Origin: Castellaniella sp.
GTDB taxonomy: Bacteria; Pseudomonadota; Gammaproteobacteria; Burkholderiales; Burkholderiaceae_B
Assembly (NCBI GenBank): GCA_019104865.1
Contig: JAHRWZ010000037.1
Location: forward strand, 1 to 64,000
Reading direction: 5' to 3'
DNA length: 64,000 nucleotides
In this document: positions 8,558 through 17,366 of the stretch, one piece after another
Position numbering within the stretch: position 1 is the stretch's first letter
Layout: every line of letters starts with the position of its first letter
Position numbers and translations under genes: made by a program
Notes under the pieces: generated by a model
Seen by the model: the letters and a program-made list of their open reading frames with translations, nothing else
The model's database searches: none
What the model was told of the DNA's origin: nothing

Positions 8558-8600
8558 TCGGCCAGGCTTTAGCTCCAATCGGCCAGAAGCCGTCATACAC
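8558..8600 (+). repeat. dispersed repeat, diverged copy G
   Basis: TCGGCCAGGCTTTAGC, then ATCGGCCAGAAGCCGTCATAC. The end AGCCGTCATAC corresponds to AGCGGTCATAC of copy B. It lies between the HEPN-motif gene and the KAP NTPase gene. Confidence 0.4.
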
Positions 8601-8654
8601 TCGATGCCCTCTATGGGGCAATGCTGTTTCGTAGGCCCCCGATTGGTCGCTTGC

Positions 8655-10838
8655 TCATTCCTCGTCGTCAAAGAACCCGAACGCATCCGGATCCTTACCG
8701 GCCTTCATTCGGTCACAAGCATGCACGAATTGCGTCACCGCAGCTAGATGTGGCGCGGCAACACCGTCCCCGTCCAAAAGCGCTCGCACGCGCTCGGCTA
8801 GTGCCTCCACGTCGCCATACGGCTCCAGACTGCGAGGATTCACACGCAGATGGGTGCGCCATGCCAAGTCCGAGCCGCTTTGTGTCCTCGATTCGAACGC
8901 TTGTGCTGCAATCAACTTGACCAGACCCTCATCACTTGCTGCTGTGGCCTGCCACCAGGCCACAGCTTCAGCTGCGCCTCCCCATTCTCGCCAAGCGCTT
9001 ACCAACCACGCCACCGAAGGGTGGTCGATGAAGTTGGCATCGTTCGCGAGCTGTTTCATGCGCATGCACCAAGCCGCCTTCAACGCCTGGGCTTCCGCTG
9101 CAGACACGAGCGAGTCGCCCTCGATCTTGGCCGCTTCTTCGACATCCTGCGAAAGGGAGGCTATCAGGTACTGGCTGCGTCGCAGCGCTTTCCCCTTGTC
9201 CAACGCCCGTGTCAGCATGGTGACTCGCTGCGCCGGCTCGACCTTTTTGAGCAGGTGGTACGCAATGCGTCCCACGCGAGATTCATTGCCGAAGCCGAAC
9301 ATGCCGGTGTTACGATCCGCACGCGACAGCAGTTTGTCGCCCACATCGAACAGAGCTTCGATGATCGATTGCACGTCCGCTACGTCAACCTCTTGTGCGA
9401 CGTGGTCCATGAAGCGGTCCAGTAGCGCAGGTACCTTCGAGACGCCATCAGCGTTCTTCACGCCTGCGGCTGCCTCCAATGCCTTCGCGAAGGATGCCGA
9501 CGACTGCGTCGTCGCCAACAATGCGTCGATGTCGGCTCGCGACACAGCATCCTGCGATAGCGAGAGCTTGAAATACGCCGGAAAAACCTCCGGTGCACAG
9601 ATGCGGAGTTGGCGGCGCCACTCCCTGACCGGGTCCGCACTGTAGTACATCTTTCCCCACACCGACTCAAGGCGCGGGAACAGTCGCTCGACCATGTTCT
9701 TGGTTGAAGCTTGAAGCTGCTCCGATACGGTTCTCAGCCAACTCTCATGGAAGGCTTGCGCGCGCTGCTTTACATTGTTAGCGTCGTATCCGTCAAGACG
9801 TGCGTAACCCGTGAATTCTCCGGGCGCGGTGCGGATCGCGTCGTACACACTGGGCAAGAAGACGCGAAGCGCTTCGATGGCGATGAAGTCCACCGGATTG
9901 ACTTCGCCGACGACGGCTGGGTAGGTCACGCTCAGTGCGTTGGCCAAGCGGACGACATCACGCGGCACTATGATCAGCGGGTCCAAGCCCGAATGGAAGA
10001 TGTTGCTCCAATGTACGCTGTCGAAACGGCCTTCTGGTGTCGGTGCCATGACAGCGTCGAGCCGCTTGAACAAGGCTTGGCGCAGCGTGGTGCGGTCGGG
10101 TCGCGGCAGCTCGAACGGCACCTGGATGATCTTTTCTAGGTAGCGTTCGCCAGGCAAGCCGGTCTGCTCGCTGATCGCCGTGGCCGCCACCTCGCGGTCG
10201 AAGGCCAGAAGATATGTCACGTAGGGGAAGTCAGCCAGCGCCTTGATGACGGTGAATAGCTGCCGCACTTCGTCCGGTGCCAAGCGGTCGATGTCATCAA
10301 TAACGATCAGGACGCGCTTCTTCTGCTCCAGCAATAAGTTCGAGAGTGCTATCTTCAATGCGGGCACATCCTTGGGCTTTGTGGCAAGCCTCTTGACGCC
10401 AGCCTCTACGAACTTGCCGACAAAGGGGACGCTAAAGCTCTTGCCGGCAAGATCGGCGGCACCACCAAGCGCCCCCGAAAAATCGGCAAGAAGATTGCCG
10501 ATCTTCTCGAAGCCCTTGTACTTGGCCGGCAGCACGGCCTGCAGTTGGCCGAGAAAGGCTTTGGCGAGGTGCTCTTGGCCGGAGAACCACCATGGGTTGA
10601 ACTGAACGATGACCGGGCGATCCTCTTCTGGACCGATCTTCAACTCATGCTGAACGTAGGCCAGCACGGTGGACTTTCCCGAACCCCAGGGCCCGTAGAG
10701 CGCAAGCACGATGCCGTCACTGCCGCGATATTCCCGGATCGCCTTGGCTAAGGTCTTCGCGAAAGGCGCGTGGCCGAACAGATCTTGCGCGGGGTCGGTC
10801 GAAGGGCGGTCGGATGAAAGTGCGGCGTTATCGGTCAT
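8655..10838 (-). CDS. KAP family P-loop NTPase
   Basis: A 727-aa protein with a KAP NTPase domain in the N-terminal half. Walker A is YGPWGSGKST (about residues 48-57); the typical KAP follow-up FNPWWFSGQEHLAKAFLGQL lies at 80-99; Walker B is VLIVIDDIDRLAPDE (about 176-190), with an LLAFDRE segment after it. The C-terminal half is helical and unassigned and ends in an acidic FFDDEE. The insert between Walker A and B lacks the strongly hydrophobic membrane pair found in some KAP proteins, although a glycine/alanine-rich patch is present. ATG at 10838 is preferred to the TTG at 10850. KAP ATPases occur in several phage-defence loci; the function here is unknown. Confidence 0.88.
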   Translation of the reverse strand: MTDNAALSSDRPSTDPAQDLFGHAPFAKTLAKAIREYRGSDGIVLALYGPWGSGKSTVLAYVQHELKIGPEEDRPVIVQFNPWWFSGQEHLAKAFLGQLQAVLPAKYKGFEKIGNLLADFSGALGGAADLAGKSFSVPFVGKFVEAGVKRLATKPKDVPALKIALSNLLLEQKKRVLIVIDDIDRLAPDEVRQLFTVIKALADFPYVTYLLAFDREVAATAISEQTGLPGERYLEKIIQVPFELPRPDRTTLRQALFKRLDAVMAPTPEGRFDSVHWSNIFHSGLDPLIIVPRDVVRLANALSVTYPAVVGEVNPVDFIAIEALRVFLPSVYDAIRTAPGEFTGYARLDGYDANNVKQRAQAFHESWLRTVSEQLQASTKNMVERLFPRLESVWGKMYYSADPVREWRRQLRICAPEVFPAYFKLSLSQDAVSRADIDALLATTQSSASFAKALEAAAGVKNADGVSKVPALLDRFMDHVAQEVDVADVQSIIEALFDVGDKLLSRADRNTGMFGFGNESRVGRIAYHLLKKVEPAQRVTMLTRALDKGKALRRSQYLIASLSQDVEEAAKIEGDSLVSAAEAQALKAAWCMRMKQLANDANFIDHPSVAWLVSAWREWGGAAEAVAWWQATAASDEGLVKLIAAQAFESRTQSGSDLAWRTHLRVNPRSLEPYGDVEALAERVRALLDGDGVAAPHLAAVTQFVHACDRMKAGKDPDAFGFFDDEE

Positions 10839-10911
10839 TTGTGTGAGCAACTTGTTGTTCTGAATACATAGTAGCAGTCGGATAGGTTATGACGCCGGAC
10901 GCTAATTGGCT

Positions 10912-10969
10912 GACTGCTTTGGGTCGGGAGCAGTCAGCCGCGATCGGCGGCTTTCGACCCAAAGCGGTC
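10912..10969 (+). repeat. dispersed palindromic repeat, copy B (best copy)
   Basis: An exact 11-base inverted pair, GCTTTGGGTCG at 10916-10926 and CGACCCAAAGC at 10955-10965, encloses a second inner hairpin AGCCGC/GCGGCT. The outer flanks GACT/GGTC are nearly complementary. It lies between the KAP gene start and the end of the deoxyribosyltransferase-like gene. Confidence 0.8.
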
Positions 10970-11009
10970 ATACGCGATATCGACCCTCAAACGAATGCTT
11001 CCAAGACAT

Positions 11010-11034
11010 AGCGGTCACTCGAATGGCTGCTTCA
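11010..11034 (+). repeat. dispersed repeat, fragment E
   Basis: AGCGGTCACTCGAATGGCTGCTTC shares the AGCGGTCA and GGCTGCTT words with the other copies. It could be the edge of a second decayed copy next to copy B. Confidence 0.3.
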
Positions 11035-11046
11035 GAAAACCATTCC

Positions 11047-11793
11047 CTACTCCTCGCGGCTTCTTTTGCTTTCGAGTGCGTCAAGGCGCTGAGACAGTTT
11101 TTTCCGAAGTTCTTCTTCAGTTGACCACCGAATGAAGCGGTGGCCACTCAGATCGAAATGAATCTCTTCACTACTATTTGCGATAAGGATAATCTCCTTA
11201 CCTAATGCGTGTGCGAATCCGGTTTCATAATAGCAATTCGGTCTCGCACCGGTTAGGTCGCAAAGCACATATCTACTTTCCGCAATCCCTTCGAGAATTT
11301 GCTCAGAAATTTTACCTGAGTCTTCGACTTCATCGATTCTAAGACATTCAAGGCCAAACTTCGTCGCTATGGCTTTATAGGCTCCCTCATAAGCCGAGTC
11401 CAGCAGGGCATCGCCAAATTTCATTATGACAAACAATTGAGCCTTGGATGGCTGAAGTGCTTTCTGGATTAACGACGACAAGGCCTTAGTGGTACCTTCA
11501 GCCTGGGTCTTTCCTACGATCTCTCTAGTGCAGTCGTACTCGTCAAAGGATTGTTCCTTCATTTGATCGATAATGCTCTTTTCGTTCTGAACTTTTAACG
11601 AAGTTTCAGTCTTATAAACTTTTAGAAAGGTTGCGTTCTTCATATTAAAAAGACGCTCTTTCCCACCAATTGTGATGTAGATGACTTGCCCGGTCACAAA
11701 CGGTACAACTATTTTCTCGGCAATTGACTCCTCGGAAAAGTTCCAGAAGAAGTGTGAGCTGGACCCGTATTCAAGTTTCGCGTGATATTTCAT
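11047..11793 (-). CDS. deoxyribosyltransferase/TIR-like nucleotide-processing domain protein
   Basis: A 248-aa protein with an unassigned N-terminal part (1-115) and a C-terminal Rossmann-like domain. That domain has LFVIMKFGDALLDSAYEG at about 120-137, then LECLRIDEVEDSGKI and SRYVLCDLTGARPNCYYETG at about 173-192, then AHALGKEIILIANS. This order resembles nucleoside 2-deoxyribosyltransferase-like and TIR-like proteins, where the Glu in the NxxYExGxA motif (Glu190 here) is the base that attacks the N-glycosidic bond. Similar domains serve as NAD- or nucleotide-cleaving effectors in anti-phage systems. The gene is strongly AT-richer than the flanking core genes, consistent with transfer. Exact substrate unknown. 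Confidence 0.75.
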   Translation of the reverse strand: MKYHAKLEYGSSSHFFWNFSEESIAEKIVVPFVTGQVIYITIGGKERLFNMKNATFLKVYKTETSLKVQNEKSIIDQMKEQSFDEYDCTREIVGKTQAEGTTKALSSLIQKALQPSKAQLFVIMKFGDALLDSAYEGAYKAIATKFGLECLRIDEVEDSGKISEQILEGIAESRYVLCDLTGARPNCYYETGFAHALGKEIILIANSSEEIHFDLSGHRFIRWSTEEELRKKLSQRLDALESKRSREE

Positions 11794-12109
11794 AAGAATC
11801 TTGGTTTTATATTGTTGAGCTGGGAACGCAAACCATCATCGCACGGCAACCGGCAAAAGCCAATTTATCGCTATCCAGCAGCTGAAGTAAGAATATTTCC
11901 ATTCCATGCGAAGCAAACATTGGATTAGCGGTTGAATGGCAGCCATCTTGATGGCCGCTTCTGGCCGCCTAGAGTCTGTCTAGTAGTGCCTGAAATCGAC
12001 CCTGCACGGTAGTTGACCTTCAACCTCCAGAAGGCGGTCTCAAGATTCGAGCTAACCGGGCCACACAAGCTTATGTGGATCATCGTAGTGTGTCTGAGTT
12101 ATATCTCAA
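11794..12109. other. intergenic stretch with repeat remnant
   Basis: No gene seen. A diverged repeat copy is at about 11951-11974. The left part is AT-rich and may hold the promoter of the deoxyribosyltransferase-like gene. Confidence 0.45.
11951..11974 (+). repeat. dispersed repeat, diverged copy F
   Basis: ATGGCCGCTTCTGGCCGCC aligns with the GGCTTCTGGCCG core of copies C and H. It is short and diverged. Confidence 0.35.
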
Positions 12110-13030
12110 CTAGACCTCAGCCTCGTTACCGGGGTGATCGTTCCAATCACACACACCGCAACTGGAATAATAATTTCCGTCTGGAGGGATGGCGACGTCG
12201 AAATGCGTTCGCACGTCGAAGGACTTGCATACCGGGCAACTACCAACGCGATCGGAGCGCCCACCCTCCAGAATCTGGATGTAGTGCCCAACAATGGTCT
12301 GACAGGAGTGGAGCGTAATAGATGACGATGTCTTCGTAGCACTTCGAGTGTGCGTGAGCCAGTTCGTGAGTTGCCATGACTCTTTTGCAGTATTCTTCAA
12401 ATGCTGTCGCAGCTCCCTGTTACTGCCCCCAGCGCACAACTCGTTCATGAGCAGGTCGGACCATCCGATAAAATTAGCAGCTTGTGGTCTATCAATGCCT
12501 TCTGCGATTGGAACTCGGTGGAGCATGGCAGCTACGAGGGAGATGAGGCTCTCACGAAGGAGCATTCCAACGGCTTGGAAGCCTTCAACTTCAACAGCTG
12601 CATCGTGCCTTTCCTCGGCCTGATCCATTCGACGCAAAACTTCGTCAAAAGGCGTTGGCTCCGCCGGGTCGACCCGTCCAGACCTGCCACGCAGGCGCGC
12701 CATTAGCCCGATGTGAAACGAAAGCGTGTAGTCAAGACTAGGAAAGTACTTTTGGGAATAGAGATTCGTCAGATTCGTGATTACCCACCAACGGTCTTTG
12801 TTGGTAGTGACATCCCAGATATCATAGACATCGGCCAGCACAATCTCGCGCTTCACGCGCTCAACATGTTGAACTTCCTCATCCGGCGCTTGCCCTTCGA
12901 CGTAGCTAGCAATGTCATGCTCGGAGTGTGGATCTCGATCAACGCTGTATCGCCCGAGTTGGCTAGCGGGGACTGGATGGTCGTGAACAACGCATTCGTC
13001 AGGCTGTTTCTCAGGGTCTGTGATGGTCAT
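12110..13030 (-). CDS. hypothetical protein with C-terminal zinc ribbon
   Basis: A 306-aa cytosolic protein. The middle part has a conserved-looking patch WWVITNLTNLYSQKYFPSL then DYTLSFHIGLMARL (about 80-115), followed by helical segments. The last 45 residues hold two CxxC pairs, CPVCKS and SCGVCDW, typical of a zinc ribbon. I recognise no named family. It is the rightmost of the five same-strand orphan genes, with a repeat copy on each side (11951 and 13278). The ATG at 13030 has only a weak ribosome binding site. Confidence 0.7.
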   Translation of the reverse strand: MTITDPEKQPDECVVHDHPVPASQLGRYSVDRDPHSEHDIASYVEGQAPDEEVQHVERVKREIVLADVYDIWDVTTNKDRWWVITNLTNLYSQKYFPSLDYTLSFHIGLMARLRGRSGRVDPAEPTPFDEVLRRMDQAEERHDAAVEVEGFQAVGMLLRESLISLVAAMLHRVPIAEGIDRPQAANFIGWSDLLMNELCAGGSNRELRQHLKNTAKESWQLTNWLTHTRSATKTSSSITLHSCQTIVGHYIQILEGGRSDRVGSCPVCKSFDVRTHFDVAIPPDGNYYSSCGVCDWNDHPGNEAEV

Positions 13031-13134
13031 CTCTGCAGTTCCGCTACAACTTTCGTCCTAGGTCTCCCACGAGTGTAAGCTATTGTTAGCATTGACGAGA
13101 GCCAAGCCGCACTAGATTACGGAGGATAGGGGAT

Positions 13135-13335
13135 ATGGAGAAGAAATACTGCGCGACACTTGAAGAATTCAAGACGGCTGTCGCAGGATATGGGCCAGGC
13201 GTCGTTCACCTTTTGGTGAGTTCTGAATCTCAAGGCGCAGCAGTGCGTGCGCAACGCTTGATTGAGGTGAAGCGAACGACCGCTCATGGCCGAAACCAGC
13301 CATCCCCGATCCGCTCCCCTTCACCCCCACATTGA
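13135..13335 (+). CDS. small hypothetical protein (doubtful)
   Basis: A 66-codon frame starting with ATG at 13135 and preceded by GGAGG. The first 48 codons look protein-like (MEKKYCATLEEFKTAVAGYG, then VVHLLVSSES), while the end runs through repeat copy H and becomes low-complexity. It could be the start of a gene truncated by the repeat. No family recognised. Confidence 0.35.
   Translation: MEKKYCATLEEFKTAVAGYGPGVVHLLVSSESQGAAVRAQRLIEVKRTTAHGRNQPSPIRSPSPPH
13278..13303 (+). repeat. dispersed repeat, diverged copy H
   Basis: GACCGCTCATGGCCGAAACC followed by AGCC aligns with copy C. It marks the right end of the accessory block, about 80 bases before mutS. Confidence 0.45.
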
Positions 13336-13383
13336 ACGATAATACCGTCTCCCCCTGATAACCCCCCGCACCGCCACCCCCGC

Positions 13384-15978
13384 ATGACCACCCCCGATCT
13401 CTCCGGCCACACCCCCATGATGCAGCAGTACCTGCAGTTGAAAGCCCAGGCGGGCTCGCATCTGCTGTTCTATCGCATGGGCGACTTCTACGAGATGTTC
13501 TACGACGATGCGGAACGCGGGGCGCGGCTGCTGAACCTTACGCTGACCAAGCGCGGCACGTCGAACGGGGCGCCGATCCCGATGGCGGGGGTGCCGCACC
13601 ACGCCATGGAAGGCTATCTGGCGCGACTGGTGGCGCTGGGCGAATCGATCGCCATCTGTGAACAGGTGGGCGACCCGGCGGCCAGCAAGGGGCCGGTGGA
13701 ACGCCGGATCGTGCGCGTGGTCACGCCGGGCACGCTGACGGACGACGCGCTGCTGCCCGCCCGCGAGGACCGTGTGATCGCGGCCTGGGTGACGGGACGC
13801 CAGCGTGGCCGTGAAGGCATCGGCCTGGCCTGGATGAATCTGGCCAATGGCGACTTCAAGACCTGCGAATGCGAACCTGAGCTGCTGGATACGGAACTGG
13901 GCCGGATCGCGCCCGCCGAGCTGGTCTGCCCCGAACAGGCCGACACGCAGGCGCTGGAATCTTCCGGCTTCGATGCGGCGATCAGCCGGGTGCCGGACTG
14001 GCACTTCGAGGCCGATGGCGCGCGCGACACCCTGTTGCGGCATTTCGGTGTGGATGACGTCGGCGCCTTTGGGCTGGACCATCTGCCCCTGGCGATGTGC
14101 GCGGCAGGTGCCCTGCTGCGCTACGTCGGGACGACACAGGCACGGACGCTGCACCACGTGCACAGCCTGTCGGTGGACGCGGGTGGCGACTACGTGGTGC
14201 TGGACCCGGCTACGCGGCGCAATCTGGAAATCACCGACACGTTGAACGGGGGCGATGGCCCGACGCTGTTCAGCACGCTGGACCATGCCCGCACGCCGAT
14301 GGGCAGCCGCCAGCTGCGCCGCTGGCTGCAGGCGCCGCTGCGCGCCAATGCGCAGCCCCAGGCGCGCCAGGACGCGATCACCCAGTTGCTGGCGCCTGGC
14401 TCCGATCAGGCGCTGCATGACCTGCGCGACGGCTTGCGCGCCCTGCCCGATCTGGAGCGCATGGCCACGCGCCTGTCGCTGGGCACGATCCGGCCACGCG
14501 AACTGGCCAGCCTGCGCGATGCGTTGGGCATGCTGGGGCCCCTGGCGGCCGCCGCGCAGGCCGATTTTCAGGTCGGCGGCCTGCTGGCCGACAGCCTGGC
14601 CTCCATCCCGGTGGACCCCGCCCTGGCCGATCTGCTGACCCGCGCCATCGCGGCCGAACCGGCCCTGATGATCCGCGACGGCGGCGTGATCGCCGAAGGC
14701 TACGACGCGGAACTGGACACCCTGCGGCAGCTGGCCGGGGACAACGGCGCCTTCCTGATGGAGATGGAAGCCCGCGAGCGCGAACGCACCGGCATCGCCA
14801 ATCTGCGGGTGGAATACAACCGGGTGCATGGCTTTTTCATCGAGGTCACACGCGGCCAGGCCGACAAGGTCCCCGACGATTACCGGCGCCGCCAGACGCT
14901 GAAGAATGCCGAGCGCTACATCACGCCCGAACTCAAGGCCTGGGAGGACAAAGTCCTGTCGGCCCGCGAGCGGGGCCTGGCGCGCGAGAAGCTGCTGTTC
15001 GATCAGATGCTGGAACAGGCATCCGGCTACGCTGCCGCGCTGGCGGGCAGCGCGGCAGCCCTGGCGCGCATCGACGCGCTGGCGGCGCTGGCGCACCACG
15101 CCCGCAGCCACGGCTGGGTGGCCCCGGAACTGTGCGAGGACATCTGCCTGGACATCGAGGCCGGCCGCCACCCGGTGGTGGAACACAGCATCGAGGCCTT
15201 CACCCCCAACGATTGCCGCATGCACGACGACCGCCGCATGCTGCTGATCACCGGGCCGAACATGGGCGGCAAATCCACCTACATGCGCCAGGTGGCCCTG
15301 ATCGCGCTGCTGGCGCGCGCCGGCAGCTACGTGCCGGCCACGCGGGCGCGCATCGGGCCTGTGGACCGGATTTTCACCCGGATCGGGGCGGCCGACGATC
15401 TGGCGGGTGGGCGATCCACCTTCATGATGGAAATGATGGAGGCCGGCGTCATCCTGGCGGCCGCCACGCCGCGCAGCCTGGTGCTGATGGACGAGATCGG
15501 CCGGGGGACCTCGACGTACGACGGCCTGGCGCTGGCCTGGGCCATCGCCCACCGGCTGCTGACGCACAACCGGGCGCTGACGCTGTTTGCCACGCACTAT
15601 TTCGAAATCACCCGGTTGCCGGAAAAGACCCACGGGGTGCACAACGTGCATCTGGCGGCGGCCGATACGCCAGACGGCGTGGTCTTCCTGCACGAGGTGC
15701 GCCCGGGGCCCGCCAGCCAAAGCTATGGCCTGCACGTGGCGCAGCGCGCCGGCATCCCGCCCGTGGTGATCCGCCACGCGCGCAAGGAACTGGCCGAACT
15801 GGAAGCCCGCAATCGCGCCGAATCCCAGTTGTCGCTGTTCATCCAGCAGACCGAGGAAGAAGCCGGCGGCGATGCCGACGCCCCGCTGCGCACCGCGCTG
15901 CAGGCGCTGGAGCCGGATTCGCTCAGCCCGCGCGAGGCGCTGGAATTGATCTACCAGTTGCGGCGCGATTTCCTTTGA
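13384..15978 (+). CDS. mutS: DNA mismatch repair protein MutS
   Basis: A full-length 864-aa MutS. The mismatch-wedge Phe-x-Glu motif is [11 protein letters not shown] (Phe35, Glu37). The connector, lever and clamp regions follow in order. The ABC-type ATPase has Walker [10 protein letters not shown] (about 624-632) and the signature/Walker B stretch [15 protein letters not shown] (about 700-714). MutS binds base mismatches and small loops and recruits MutL. No good ribosome binding site precedes the ATG at 13384, but the N-terminal sequence [16 protein letters not shown] is conserved, so the start is near. Large antisense frames over this gene are composition shadows. Confidence 0.98.
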   Translation: MTTPDLSGHTPMMQQYLQLKAQAGSHLLFYRMGDFYEMFYDDAERGARLLNLTLTKRGTSNGAPIPMAGVPHHAMEGYLARLVALGESIAICEQVGDPAASKGPVERRIVRVVTPGTLTDDALLPAREDRVIAAWVTGRQRGREGIGLAWMNLANGDFKTCECEPELLDTELGRIAPAELVCPEQADTQALESSGFDAAISRVPDWHFEADGARDTLLRHFGVDDVGAFGLDHLPLAMCAAGALLRYVGTTQARTLHHVHSLSVDAGGDYVVLDPATRRNLEITDTLNGGDGPTLFSTLDHARTPMGSRQLRRWLQAPLRANAQPQARQDAITQLLAPGSDQALHDLRDGLRALPDLERMATRLSLGTIRPRELASLRDALGMLGPLAAAAQADFQVGGLLADSLASIPVDPALADLLTRAIAAEPALMIRDGGVIAEGYDAELDTLRQLAGDNGAFLMEMEARERERTGIANLRVEYNRVHGFFIEVTRGQADKVPDDYRRRQTLKNAERYITPELKAWEDKVLSARERGLAREKLLFDQMLEQASGYAAALAGSAAALARIDALAALAHHARSHGWVAPELCEDICLDIEAGRHPVVEHSIEAFTPNDCRMHDDRRMLLITGPNMGGKSTYMRQVALIALLARAGSYVPATRARIGPVDRIFTRIGAADDLAGGRSTFMMEMMEAGVILAAATPRSLVLMDEIGRGTSTYDGLALAWAIAHRLLTHNRALTLFATHYFEITRLPEKTHGVHNVHLAAADTPDGVVFLHEVRPGPASQSYGLHVAQRAGIPPVVIRHARKELAELEARNRAESQLSLFIQQTEEEAGGDADAPLRTALQALEPDSLSPREALELIYQLRRDFL

Positions 15979-16067
15979 GTTTCCCCGCCGACCCCATACA
16001 CTGAAGACAGCCGCGCCACAGCGCCGTGACGCTGCCCCGTCTTTCGATCCAGCCAGGACACGCCATC

Positions 16068-17270
16068 ATGTCTGCCGTCTATTCCACACCGGACATCGAT
16101 CAACCCACGCCGCTGCTGGGCGGGCTGAGCCCGCGCGAATTCATGCGCGATTACTGGCAAAAGAAACCCCTGCTCATCCGCCAGGCCATCCCGGGCTTTC
16201 GCCCACCGGTGACGATCCGCGATGTCCAGACCCTGGCGCGCCGCGAGGAGGTCGAATCCCGACTGATCGTCCATGGCGAGCAAGGCTGGTCGTTGAAGCA
16301 TGGCCCGTTTCGCCGGTTTCCGTCCGCCGCGCAGCCCAAATGGACCCTGCTGGTACAAAGCGTGGACCTGCATGACGATGAATCGGCCGCGCTGATGCGC
16401 CAGTTCCGCTTCATCTCCGATGCGCGGCTGGACGACCTGATGATCAGCATCGCCAGCGACGGCGGCGGGGTCGGACCGCATTTCGACAGCTATGACGTGT
16501 TCCTGCTGCAGGGCCAGGGCCGGCGGCGCTGGCGCACCAGCCGGCAGGCTGACCGTGCGCTGGTGCCGGGGCTGCCACTGAAGATCCTGGCCGATTTCCA
16601 GGCCGATGCCGACGACATCCTGGAACCCGGCGACATGCTCTACCTGCCGCCGCACGTCTGCCATGACGGGGTGGCAGTCGGCAACGACTGCATGACCCTG
16701 TCCATCGGTTTCCGGGTGCCCAGCCAGGCAACCCTGGCCCGGGGCCTGCTGGAATCGGCGGCGGACCAGATCTCGGCGCAGCACCTGGACGATTCCGGAC
16801 TGTACGGGCATCCCTGCCTACCCGGCCCGGATCTGTCCGCGCTCTACACCGACGCCGACGTGCCCGCGACCCGCACGCCGGCCGCCCTGCCCGACCACCT
16901 GGTGCAGGCCACGCTGGACACGCTGCAGCGGATCCGCCTGGACTCCGCGGTGGCCGCCCGATTCCTGGGCCAGTGGCTGACCTCGCTGCCCGACAGCGCG
17001 CTGTTCGACCCGGCCGAGGTGCCGGTCGCACTATCCACCGCCATTCCCCAGACCGGCCGGCTGACGCTGGATCGCTGCACCCGGCTGATGTACAGCGGCC
17101 CGCAGGTATTCATCAACGGTGAGGTTGCCGCCTGCGCGACCGAGCCGGCGCTGCAGGCCCTGGCCGACCATCGGACCCTGCCGGCCGACGATCTGCGTGC
17201 ACTGCGCCCGGAAACCCTCGCCCTGCTGGACGAGTGGCTGCAGGAAGGCTGGGCGCACTGGGAAGACTGA
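16068..17270 (+). CDS. roxA: cupin/JmjC ribosomal oxygenase (RoxA/YcfD-like)
   Basis: A 400-aa protein of the cupin-4 family of 2-oxoglutarate Fe(II) dioxygenases. The iron triad is visible: His138 and Asp140 in GPHFDSYDVFL and His199 in PPHVCHDGVAV. The segment PREFMRDYWQKKPLLIRQA near the N-terminus is typical of YcfD, which hydroxylates an arginine of ribosomal protein uL16. The C-terminal part carries the winged-helix/dimer region, slightly longer than in E. coli. The ATG at 16068 is preferred; 14 residues upstream (16026) is another frame-consistent start. It follows mutS by 89 bases. Confidence 0.85.
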   Translation: MSAVYSTPDIDQPTPLLGGLSPREFMRDYWQKKPLLIRQAIPGFRPPVTIRDVQTLARREEVESRLIVHGEQGWSLKHGPFRRFPSAAQPKWTLLVQSVDLHDDESAALMRQFRFISDARLDDLMISIASDGGGVGPHFDSYDVFLLQGQGRRRWRTSRQADRALVPGLPLKILADFQADADDILEPGDMLYLPPHVCHDGVAVGNDCMTLSIGFRVPSQATLARGLLESAADQISAQHLDDSGLYGHPCLPGPDLSALYTDADVPATRTPAALPDHLVQATLDTLQRIRLDSAVAARFLGQWLTSLPDSALFDPAEVPVALSTAIPQTGRLTLDRCTRLMYSGPQVFINGEVAACATEPALQALADHRTLPADDLRALRPETLALLDEWLQEGWAHWED

Positions 17271-17295
17271 TCCCTGTCACGCCGGAACCCGCCAT

Positions 17296-17314
17296 GGCCC
17301 CGGTCATCGGGGCC
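17296..17314. terminator. hairpin between convergent genes
   Basis: GGCCCCG, loop GTCAT, CGGGGCC form a 7-base stem, with an outer GGAACC/GGTTCC pair around it. It lies between the ends of the converging oxygenase and FdsR genes. There is no T-run, so terminator function is uncertain. Confidence 0.45.
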
Positions 17315-17366
17315 GGTTCCTGCGAATGCCTGCCCTGAAGGGCCACCGGTCCCGTGGCCCGCGATA

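Noticed and set aside
6005..13330. Integron attC sites between the orphan genes
   Set aside because: The palindromic spacers look cassette-like but I could not find the GTTRRRY/RYYYAAC core sites or an integrase.
13321..15777. 818-codon minus-strand open frame over mutS
   Set aside because: It mirrors the codon positions of a clear mutS gene in GC-rich DNA, has His/Gln/Arg/Gly-rich translation and no family resemblance.
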